In this document: positions 1-8,047 of the stretch, in pieces
Layout: each line of letters begins with the position of its first letter
How positions within the stretch are numbered: the stretch's first letter is position 1
Assembly (NCBI RefSeq): GCF_027352905.1
Contig: NZ_DAIEIF010000035.1
Coordinates: 1 to 64,000, forward strand
Source: Acidocella sp.
Lineage (GTDB): Bacteria > Pseudomonadota > Alphaproteobacteria > Acetobacterales > Acetobacteraceae
Length of the DNA stretch: 64,000 nucleotides
Reading direction: 5' to 3'
Program-made: the position numbers and the translations under genes
The notes under the pieces: model-generated
What the model was told of the DNA's origin: nothing
Databases searched by the model: none
The model's input: only the letters and a program-made list of their open reading frames with translations

Positions 1-76
1 CCGCCGTCGGCATCCCCGCCTCGTGCTCCTTCAAAATCGCAATGATCTGCTCTTCGCTGAACCTGCTGCGCTTCAT
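1..76 (-). CDS. IS3-family transposase OrfA, N-terminal fragment (continues off window)
   Basis: ATG at complement 74-76; translation MKRSRFSEEQIIAILKEHEAGMPTA. Confidence 0.75.
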   Translation of the reverse strand, partial: MKRSRFSEEQIIAILKEHEAGMPTA

Positions 77-124
77 TCCGTCCGACTCCTTTGCGTCGGA
101 CTCTACTCAAAATTGGTCACATTC
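1..124 (-). mobile_element. Left end of an IS3-family insertion sequence, truncated by the window edge
   Basis: Reverse strand encodes MKRSRFSEEQIIAILKEHEAGMPTA, a typical IS3-family OrfA N-terminus. Outer boundary near 124 (TGGAATGTGACCAATTTTGAG on the minus strand) is inferred. Confidence 0.75.
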
Positions 125-708
125 CAGGGGTGCACGTCAACAATTATAAACGCAATGCTTTTTTGAAATATAATTCATATTACACCTATCTATGTAGCTT
201 AGTTGGAGAAGAAAATATTCACGTTAACCTGTATGAGAAAACAATAAAAGAAGAAAATATATTTCGAGTATTTTTGCGTAATCTTGGTATAGACGATAAT
301 AGTTTAACTTATGATATCACGGAAGTTAATACTAGCTTATCTAGTAAGGAACTTATTATTATGTTACAATTAAACCGATTTCTTCCTAGAATGAATTTTT
401 CCGATTTAGTGGTTGAAAATTCAATTGTTGCCGGACTTTCGCGATCCGGAACACGGCATAACTTTTTAAAACCTGAGCAAATAGAAATAATAAAAGCATT
501 TTTCAATGAAGAGAATTCATTGATTTCAAAGCGATTATTCGAAGGGATTGACATTTTTTCTTCTTCCTCCGAGGGAGAACTATTTTGTTTTAAGCCTGAA
601 ATGATCGAGATTTCTGATCTAATTAGCTTTTTTGGAGGGTTATTAGTTGGATACGATAAGCGAATTTCTAAATTAGAAAACGATCATTCTGGAATGAATC
701 AAACTTAG
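125..708 (+). pseudogene. Sulfotransferase-like gene, 5' end lost at the IS insertion
   Basis: Open frame continues from IS DNA into an AT-rich sequence (VHVNNYKRNAFLKYNSYYTYLCSLVGEENIHVNLYEK...FRVFLRNLGID) resembling the C-terminal half of bacterial sulfotransferases; no PAPS-binding N-terminus. The listed start at 91 is a TTG inside the IS. Confidence 0.6.
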
Positions 709-1906
709 AATTTTCTAGTAAAAAATCCTTATAAGATTGTTGAGTAGATATAAAGGATTCTGCTTCGAGGGCCACTGACGAAACCTCCGTAGCAATCTGG
801 GCATATATCAAAGATTCATCAATTAATTTAAGAGCTAAAAGTAGTTCGCCTTTTGCTTCACAAAGCTTTGCCTCGGCTTGCTTTAGCTGAGCGCGGTCGA
901 GCCAGCTGAGTGCATTAAACTGCTCTATAATAAATTTTATAACGGATGCAAATTCATTAATTTTCTCTAATCTATCAATATTGCCTAGTTCAGGGTATGA
1001 TTGCCAATCAATTTGCAAATCCGAGATTTTTATTTGAGGCCATTCAGTGACAAGAGAATAATTGCTTTCATCAAAGCGAGATTGAAGACTCTCAGCAAAA
1101 GAACGGCCGAGTTGCAGTCTTTCTAAAACAGGAATTTTTTCAATAAAAAAATTTGCGTTTTTGTTGGCTCTTCCGTCGGCGCGGTGCAGTTTAAATTGAA
1201 GCGCATTCGAGATTGCGATTGTCCGATAATCTAGCGCTTCGTTAATACGAGGAATTGAGGAGAATTCGCTTTGGTCTATTCCAAACTCCTCACAAAAAAA
1301 GGATATTATATTATCTATTTGCTTATAAGAGACCGGGTGAATGGCTTCTTTTCCATAAACGCCAGACCACTTCTGTAAAACCTGGCGATAATTAAAGTAA
1401 TGCTTGCTCGGACTCATTTCGCTACTAAACCAGTCTGCAGTCACTTCGCCGCCAACCCTCGCGCGGGTAGATGCAAGAGACAGACACATTTCTAATTGGG
1501 GGCGAATAACAAAATAAATCTTAACTTCGCTAAACAAGGGAGTTAGCAAATCGGCGGTATTTTGAATTACTTTTGGACTAAGGAGGCGGCTATGACAATG
1601 CTCATTGCTAATAACGAAAATTTTGGAACCGGCATTTTTGGCTTCTCGAATTTCGAGAAGAAGTTTTTCTTTGGTTCGGTTAATGAATTGCAGCTTTTGC
1701 TCATCGGATACAGCGCCATAAAACAAAAAACCTTCATCGGGCCGGACTCCGCCCGCCCAGAGATAGATGCCAGTGTTGTTGGGCCGACCCAGCGCCTCAG
1801 AATACCAAATCCCTTTTTTCCGAAGAGCAGCCGAGTTTTTATGAAGCCAGGATTGGATCGCCGTACTTCCGGTTTTTTCCGCGCCAATATGAAAACATAA
1901 CTTCAT
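668..1906 (-). CDS. Sulfotransferase family protein
   Basis: N-terminal MKLCFHIGAEKTGSTAIQSWL matches the PAPS 5'-phosphosulfate loop; downstream FVIRPQLEMCLSLAS is 3'-phosphate-loop-like. Confidence 0.75.
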   Translation of the reverse strand: MKLCFHIGAEKTGSTAIQSWLHKNSAALRKKGIWYSEALGRPNNTGIYLWAGGVRPDEGFLFYGAVSDEQKLQFINRTKEKLLLEIREAKNAGSKIFVISNEHCHSRLLSPKVIQNTADLLTPLFSEVKIYFVIRPQLEMCLSLASTRARVGGEVTADWFSSEMSPSKHYFNYRQVLQKWSGVYGKEAIHPVSYKQIDNIISFFCEEFGIDQSEFSSIPRINEALDYRTIAISNALQFKLHRADGRANKNANFFIEKIPVLERLQLGRSFAESLQSRFDESNYSLVTEWPQIKISDLQIDWQSYPELGNIDRLEKINEFASVIKFIIEQFNALSWLDRAQLKQAEAKLCEAKGELLLALKLIDESLIYAQIATEVSSVALEAESFISTQQSYKDFLLENSKFDSFQNDRFLI

Positions 1907-1959
1907 CAGGTCTCGCGCTCTTAGGTATTGCTAATTTTATATAATTCCAATTAAAATTG

Positions 1960-4206
1960 TCAATCGTTCTTTTTTGGATTAAATTTGCGTAGTCGCGCAT
2001 GTCTGCTCCAGTGCCGGTCTGTCGCCTTGTAGGTAGCGGCACATCCGATCGCTACGGTCTTAAAGAGCGTGCGCAGGGGCAATATTGCTGTGCCATCCCA
2101 GTCGAGGTGGCCAGTTTTGGTTAAAACCTGAGTCAGCGCGCGTGTGAGAGCGGCTGGGCCGGTCGCATACCAGACTCCGTCGTTGTCGCCCCGGTTCACC
2201 GCCTCTACCGCCAAACGTAGTGCCTCAATAATAACGGGGTGCTGGGGTGTGACCGCGATAAAATTATTTCCGACAGTTCCTAATATTTCTTGAGACAGCA
2301 CTAATTTCATACCGGGAGGCAACATGCCGGCCACCGGTCGGAGGCAGCGGTCATCCGCATCTGCATAGATGCCCCCCGTCCGTGCCAGCCAAGCCAGCCT
2401 GAAAATATCGCTTTTCTGTGCAAATTCGCGGGATCGACGATAAGCAAGAAGGACAGGAGTCGGATAATGCTCCTCAAGCCAGGCCAAAGCGCGAGTATCA
2501 TCAAAAAGGAAATATTGATGCTGTGGATTTTGCCCGCGCCAGGAGGACGTCATATCGCTAATCTCCTCTGGCAGGATGGGATCGTCCCAGAATTGCATGA
2601 TGATGTCAGGAATGAGCTTGCCCCTATCCAGTGCGGTCGTTATTTCTAAAGCTCCGCTTTGGCGCAGCGCTACCAGGAGCGAAATAGCTGGCCCGCTATT
2701 CTCAGGGTAAGCCCGGGCGAGGTGTATCAATTTTGAAATGCGATCCGCCGGCGCGAGGACGCGCAACGCCTGAAGCTCTTGAGCTAAAGTCTGGTTTACC
2801 GAGAATTCGTTCAAAAGCTGCCCAAACTCGGTTTGGGATGTATTGGGAGATAAACCGCGCAGTTGCAAGAGCGGAGCATCTAAGTCGCGGGCGCGGCGCA
2901 AATGCCGTCGTGCCCCGTCTAAATCCAGACTCATGATTTTGCTACGTGTAAGAAGGTTTTGGAGCATGCTTTCATTAATCAATACAGATGCTGCGCGTTC
3001 ATAGTAAGTAATGGCCTCTTGGATCCGCCAACAGCTTTCCGTCCACATGCCTTTCATGCGGTCGAGATGCGCGCGCTCCTTTACTGTCGAAGCATGGATG
3101 GTGTTAAAACAAGCCTCCACATCGTCATCGTTCCCCACATATAATTCTGTTTGAATTCGTTCCATCCAGAGCCAAAATGTATATGGATCGGCACGCGTGG
3201 CCGCACGGGCGAGGTGGAGCGCCTCATAATACTGGCCCGCTTGACGCAGCAGGCTAATTTGCCTGATTCGTAAAAACGCAGAGGTGCCTTGAGCATCTTC
3301 GATACAGCGAAGGACATCCAAGCCTTCCTGTATTCTACCTAGCCTCGCTAGGGCCTCCGCCTTGCCAAACAGAAACTCAGCGCATCCGGGTTGGTCAGCA
3401 GCAGCTTCCGTATATAATCTCAAAGCTTCGTCGGGTTCATCAGCCATTAGGGTGTTCTGGGCTCTCGTGGAAAGGGCCTGAACGTTACGGGGCTCATATT
3501 CGAGGGCCAAAGTTAGATACCGGTCAGACTCTCTTTGTTGGCCGAGCTGACGATATTGAATGGCAATTTCCACTAGAGCCCCAACATGGCGAGGCTCCGT
3601 TGCATTGGCTTCCAAAAATGCAGCTAAGGCGGCTTCGTTATTGCCGGCAGCCCGCTCGATCATCCCCAACATTATCAGCGGGTAGGATGTTCTTCCGCTG
3701 CGATCGAGCGCATGTTTGGTCATTACGCGGGCAGCGTCAAATTCGCCGAGCTCCCTTAATTCCGTGGCGGCTTCGAGTCTCGGCCCTGGCAGGCCTGGCG
3801 CCACCTTGATAGCTGATTCCAGCCACTCCAGCGCTTGCTGACGCTGTCCTCGTTTCCGGGCGCTGAAGGCCAGATTGATGTAGGCATGCACATTATTCGG
3901 AGCGATGGCCAAGGCCTCTTTCGCCATTGCCTCGGCTTCGTCCAGACGTCCCAGCTCTCTCAGTTCTGTGGCGGCTTCGAGTTTCGGTTCCGGAAGATTG
4001 GGGACTATATCAATGCAAATTTTGAAATATTCCAAGGCTTTTTTGTGATCACCTAATCGCCTTATGCATTTTCCAGCGCCCATAATTGAAGTAAAAATGC
4101 TAGGAGATAACTGTAGCGCAGCAATAAAGGTGTCTTTTGCTTCTATCAGCTTGCCTTGAGCCAGTAACCGTTCTGCTTTATCTATAAAAGTTTCAACCGA
4201 CATCAA
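1960..4206 (-). CDS. TPR-repeat protein with C-terminal GT32-type (DXD) glycosyltransferase domain
   Basis: TPR units (ALEYFKICIDIVPNLPEPKLEAATELRELG...), then IPDIIMQFWDD...KSDIFRLAWLARTGGIYADADDRCLRP, typical of the sugar-binding DXD region. Confidence 0.8.
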   Translation of the reverse strand: MMSVETFIDKAERLLAQGKLIEAKDTFIAALQLSPSIFTSIMGAGKCIRRLGDHKKALEYFKICIDIVPNLPEPKLEAATELRELGRLDEAEAMAKEALAIAPNNVHAYINLAFSARKRGQRQQALEWLESAIKVAPGLPGPRLEAATELRELGEFDAARVMTKHALDRSGRTSYPLIMLGMIERAAGNNEAALAAFLEANATEPRHVGALVEIAIQYRQLGQQRESDRYLTLALEYEPRNVQALSTRAQNTLMADEPDEALRLYTEAAADQPGCAEFLFGKAEALARLGRIQEGLDVLRCIEDAQGTSAFLRIRQISLLRQAGQYYEALHLARAATRADPYTFWLWMERIQTELYVGNDDDVEACFNTIHASTVKERAHLDRMKGMWTESCWRIQEAITYYERAASVLINESMLQNLLTRSKIMSLDLDGARRHLRRARDLDAPLLQLRGLSPNTSQTEFGQLLNEFSVNQTLAQELQALRVLAPADRISKLIHLARAYPENSGPAISLLVALRQSGALEITTALDRGKLIPDIIMQFWDDPILPEEISDMTSSWRGQNPQHQYFLFDDTRALAWLEEHYPTPVLLAYRRSREFAQKSDIFRLAWLARTGGIYADADDRCLRPVAGMLPPGMKLVLSQEILGTVGNNFIAVTPQHPVIIEALRLAVEAVNRGDNDGVWYATGPAALTRALTQVLTKTGHLDWDGTAILPLRTLFKTVAIGCAATYKATDRHWSRHARLRKFNPKKND

Positions 4207-4407
4207 CTAAACGCCTCTAGCCCCGGTTACGAAATTTATGCCAGACGGTCAAAAACATGTCTAGCAAGCTGCCGGCGTTATCGTAGCGGTTGCCTTGGGC
4301 CAGACATTTAGATCTGGGCGCCATGTTTGCGCCGTTCGGCCTGATAGATGGCAGGTCAGGCTTGGCCGGGCGGCGTAGCTGGTTTCCAGATATTTCTGTT
4401 CTGAAAA

Positions 4408-4484
4408 TGGTGCCCCCGGCAGGACTCGAACCTGCATAACCGAACTTAGAAGGATCGGAGCTTATCCAATTAGCCAACGGGGGC
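4408..4484 (-). tRNA. tRNA-Arg (anticodon TCT), CCA encoded
   Basis: Reverse complement GCCCCCGTTGGCTAATTGGATAAGCTCCGATCCTTCTAAGTTCGGTTATGCAGGTTCGAGTCCTGCCGGGGGCACCA; 7-bp acceptor, T arm, loop CTTCTAA. Confidence 0.9.
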
Positions 4485-4544
4485 GGAGCGCGAAGCCGCT
4501 CAGCTCATAACATGGCCGGATAAAAGCTCAAGGCGCCGGGTGCC

Positions 4545-5939
4545 TTACGCCGCCACCGCCCGGATGCGCCGCAGCGCCTCTTCCTTGCCCAGGGCCAGCA
4601 GCGTCGCGTCGATACCGGGGCTCATCGTGCTGCCGGTAAGCGCCACTCGCAAAGGTTGCGCGACCTGGCCGAGCTTGCGCCCCTCCGCCTCGGCGAAGCC
4701 GCGCAGAGCGGCGTCCAGCGCCTCGGCGATGAAAGGCGTGGCCTCCAGCACCCCGGCGAGGCGCGCCAGCATCTCCCGGTTTTCCAGGGTGAGCAACGCC
4801 TCCGCCTTGGGCTCGAAGGGAAGGGGGACTTCCCGCGCCAGAAACGCCGCCGAATCCGCGAGCTCAACAAGTGTCTTGGCCCGCTCCTTCAGCCCCGGCA
4901 TCAGCTTGAGAATGCGCGCCATCGCCTCCGTGCTCACTGTAATATCCGCCCGGGCCAGGCGCTCCACCACCTCGTCGCGCAACCGGGTATCGTCGGTCTG
5001 GCGCAGCCACATGCCGTTAAGATGGGTGAGCTTGGCGTAATCCATGCGGCTCGGGGCGCGGCCGACATCCTCCAGCGTGAACAGCCTGATCTGCTCCGCG
5101 CGGGCGAGAAACTCGGCATCGCCATGGCCCCAGCCAAGGCGTAGTAAATAATTGCACAAGGCCTCGGGCAGGAACCCTTGTTCGCGAAATTCGAGGATCG
5201 AGACGGCGCCGTGGCGCTTCGAGAGCTTCGCCCCGTCCGCGCCATGAATCAGCGGAATATGGGCGAATTCCGGTTTATCCCAACCCAGCGCGTCATAGAT
5301 TTGAATCTGGCGGAATGTGTTGGTTAGGTGATCATCGCCGCGAATGACATGGGTGATGCCCATATCATGGTCGTCCACCACCACGGCATGAAGATAGGTG
5401 GGCGTGCCATCCGAGCGCAGGATGATCATGTCATCCATCTCGGCGTTGCGGACTCGCACCTCGCCCTGCACCAGATCGCGCAACACCACCTCGCCCTCCC
5501 GCGGCGCCTTGAGCCGGATGGCGGGCTTCACGCCCGGCGGGGCGTCGGCCGGGTCGCGGTCGCGCCAAGTGCCATCATAGCGGGGCGGGCGCTTCTCGGC
5601 GATGGCGCGCTCGCGCATCGCCGCCAGCTCCTCCGGGCTGCAATAGCAGCGATAGGCCTTGCCGGCCTTCAGAAGCTGCATCGCCACTTCCACGTGGCGG
5701 GCGGCGCGGCGGCTCTGAAATACCGGCGGCTCGTCCGGAGTCAGCCCCAGCCAATCCAGCCCGTCGAGGATGACCTGCACCGCCTCCTTGGTCGAGCGGG
5801 CGCGGTCGGTATCCTCGATGCGGAGCAAAAATTCGCCCCCATGATGGCGGGCAAAAAGGTAGTTGAACAGGGCCGTGCGGGCGCCGCCAATATGCAGCAG
5901 CCCGGTGGGGGAGGGGGCGAAACGCGTGCGGATTTTCAT
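4545..5939 (-). CDS. gltX: Glutamate--tRNA ligase
   Basis: [35 protein letters not shown]...[10 protein letters not shown] signature motifs. Confidence 0.95.
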   Translation of the reverse strand: MKIRTRFAPSPTGLLHIGGARTALFNYLFARHHGGEFLLRIEDTDRARSTKEAVQVILDGLDWLGLTPDEPPVFQSRRAARHVEVAMQLLKAGKAYRCYCSPEELAAMRERAIAEKRPPRYDGTWRDRDPADAPPGVKPAIRLKAPREGEVVLRDLVQGEVRVRNAEMDDMIILRSDGTPTYLHAVVVDDHDMGITHVIRGDDHLTNTFRQIQIYDALGWDKPEFAHIPLIHGADGAKLSKRHGAVSILEFREQGFLPEALCNYLLRLGWGHGDAEFLARAEQIRLFTLEDVGRAPSRMDYAKLTHLNGMWLRQTDDTRLRDEVVERLARADITVSTEAMARILKLMPGLKERAKTLVELADSAAFLAREVPLPFEPKAEALLTLENREMLARLAGVLEATPFIAEALDAALRGFAEAEGRKLGQVAQPLRVALTGSTMSPGIDATLLALGKEEALRRIRAVAA

Positions 5940-6012
5940 AAGTCGCCCTTAGCCTCTCGCACCGCGTTGTGCCAGGGCGCAGAACCGGCTAGCCTCCGGC
6001 TCGCAACCGGAG

Positions 6013-8010
6013 GTGGTGGTGGCGACGCAATGGTTCGCGCGCTGGATAGAGGCGGAGCGTGGGCGCTTCGTTCTGCTGCTGCCCATCGCCATGGGCGCGG
6101 CGATTCTGGTTTATTTCGTCTTGCCCGCCGAGCCGCCGCTCTGGCTGGGGCTGGCGCTCACTCTCGGGGCCGGATTGCTCCTGATTTTGGGCTGGAGGCG
6201 CCCCGTCTGGCGCTTGGCCGGAGCGTTGGCGCTGGCGGCGGCGCTGGGTTTCGCCCGGGCGGAATGGCGCACGGCGGCGATGCCGCCCATCGTCGCCGTC
6301 ACCAACGGCGTCCAGGGGGTTTCCGGCTTCGTCGCCAGGGTGGAGCCACTGCCGGATGGCGCGCGGGTACTGCTGCGCGCGCCGCGCCTTGGCCATGGAC
6401 GCACCTTGCGGCGCATGGTGCGCCTCAAGCTTAAGCCGGGCGATACGCCGCCCCGGCCCGGGGCGCTGGTGAAGGTCTATGCCTTGCTCTTCGCGCCCGA
6501 TCCGCCCGCTTATCCCGGCGGCTGGGACCAGGGCCGGGACTACTATTTCGCCCGGCTAGCCGCGACCGGCATGGCGCTGACGCCGCTGCGCGTTTTGCGT
6601 CCCGCGCCGGATAACCGGCTGGACGATGCGCTGCAAAGGCTGCGTGGCCATATCGCGGGCGCAATTCTGGCGGCTCTGCCAATTTCCACCGGCTCCATCG
6701 CGGTCACGCTGCTCACTGGCGATGAGCAGATCATCCCGCCTCAGGAACGGCAGAATTTCGTGCTCGCCGGGCTCGCCCATATTCTCGCCGTCGCGGGGCT
6801 GCACGTTGGCATCGTCATGGGGCTGGTGTTTCTGGCGGCGCGCTGGCTCCTCTCGCGCAGCGCCTGGATGGCGCTGCATTGGCCGGGCAAGCCCATCGCG
6901 GCGGTGTTCGCGTTGGCGGGCGGCGGGGCCTACGCGCTGCTCACGGGCGCGCATCTGCCGATTCTCCGCAGCCTCGCCATGGCCAGCCTGGTCACGCTTG
7001 GCGTGCTGGCCGGGCGCAAGGCCATTTCCCTTCGCGGCCTCGCCATCGCCGCGCTGGTGCTGATGCTCCTCATGCCAGAGGCGATTCTCTCCGCCAGCTT
7101 CCAAATGAGTTTTTCCGCCGTCGCCGCGCTCATCGCTGGCTATGCGGCGGTGCGGCCCTTCTGGCGGCGCTTCCACGCTTCGCGCGGGGTGATGCGGCGC
7201 GCCGCCATGCATGGGGTGGAGCTCGCCTTCACCAGCCTGCTGGCGGGGGGGGCCTCGATGCCGTTTTCCGCTTATCAATTCCAGCAGATCGAACCCTATT
7301 GGATTCCCGCCAATCTCGTCGCCGTGCCGCTGACGGCGCTCTGGATCATGCCCTGGGGGCTGACGGGCATCGCCCTGCTGCCCCTGCATCTGGCCGGGCT
7401 CGCCTTCCGGCCGATGGGCTGGGGAATTGACGTCATCGTCTGGATGACCCGCCATATCGCCGCTTGGCCGCATGCTTTGGTGCCGGTGCCGCCCATGCCC
7501 GCCGCCGCCATCCTGCTCATCGCCGCCGGCCTGGCCTGGCTTTGCATCTGGCGGTCGCCCGCGCGGCTGGCCGGGCTGGGGCTGATGGCGGCGGGAGTGG
7601 GGGCGGCGTTGCTGGCGCGGCCGCCGGACGCGCTGATCTCCGCCGATGCCCGGTTGATCGCCATCCGCTCCGGCGCGGAGATTTTTCTCATTCGCCAGAA
7701 GGGCGCCAGCAAATACACGCTGGAGCAATGGGGTCCGCTCTGGGGCGGAAGGCCGCTCATCCAGGCCGCTTGTACCGCCGCCACCTGCCGCATCGGCCCT
7801 GTCCTGTTCGCCAGCGTTCCGGTGACGGTTTGCGCCGGGGCGCAGGTGTTGGTCTCACCTGTGGCACAGCCTGGCTGCCCCGGCGTGGCGCTGCTGGACG
7901 CCGCCGCCGTGGCGCGCGGGGGCGCTATCGCCGCCTGGGCCGGGCCGGGCCGGGCGGTGATTCACGTGAGCCGGGAGGCGCAGGGAAACCGGCCATGGGT
8001 TAGCAACTAA
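6013..8010 (+). CDS. comEC: ComEC/Rec2-family competence membrane protein
   Basis: Polytopic protein with GLAHILAVAGLHVGIVMGLVF and QMSFSAVAALIAGY motifs; tandem GTG start codons. Confidence 0.85.
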   Translation: MVVATQWFARWIEAERGRFVLLLPIAMGAAILVYFVLPAEPPLWLGLALTLGAGLLLILGWRRPVWRLAGALALAAALGFARAEWRTAAMPPIVAVTNGVQGVSGFVARVEPLPDGARVLLRAPRLGHGRTLRRMVRLKLKPGDTPPRPGALVKVYALLFAPDPPAYPGGWDQGRDYYFARLAATGMALTPLRVLRPAPDNRLDDALQRLRGHIAGAILAALPISTGSIAVTLLTGDEQIIPPQERQNFVLAGLAHILAVAGLHVGIVMGLVFLAARWLLSRSAWMALHWPGKPIAAVFALAGGGAYALLTGAHLPILRSLAMASLVTLGVLAGRKAISLRGLAIAALVLMLLMPEAILSASFQMSFSAVAALIAGYAAVRPFWRRFHASRGVMRRAAMHGVELAFTSLLAGGASMPFSAYQFQQIEPYWIPANLVAVPLTALWIMPWGLTGIALLPLHLAGLAFRPMGWGIDVIVWMTRHIAAWPHALVPVPPMPAAAILLIAAGLAWLCIWRSPARLAGLGLMAAGVGAALLARPPDALISADARLIAIRSGAEIFLIRQKGASKYTLEQWGPLWGGRPLIQAACTAATCRIGPVLFASVPVTVCAGAQVLVSPVAQPGCPGVALLDAAAVARGGAIAAWAGPGRAVIHVSREAQGNRPWVSN

Positions 8011-8047
8011 AAGTTGTATTTTGGTAGGATTCGGTTAACCATGACGT

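Noticed and set aside
91-124. Listed start of the 91-708 ORF as a true N-terminus
   Set aside because: The start is a TTG inside IS-derived DNA; the gene is more likely 5'-truncated.
4217-4477. 86-aa ORF on the minus strand as a normal gene
   Set aside because: Its 5' part is the tRNA-Arg gene; kept only as a weak transposase-remnant idea.
5328-6434. 368-aa plus-strand ORF spanning gltX antisense and the comEC 5' end
   Set aside because: Overlaps two well-supported genes in other frames; no motif.
6556-7728. 390-aa minus-strand ORF opposite comEC
   Set aside because: Arg/Gly/His/Gln-rich product without family features; comEC is well supported.
6013-8010. ComEC lacking the C-terminal metallo-beta-lactamase motif as a novelty
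   Set aside because: Many alphaproteobacterial ComEC proteins lack a clear HxHxDH domain, so this is probably ordinary.
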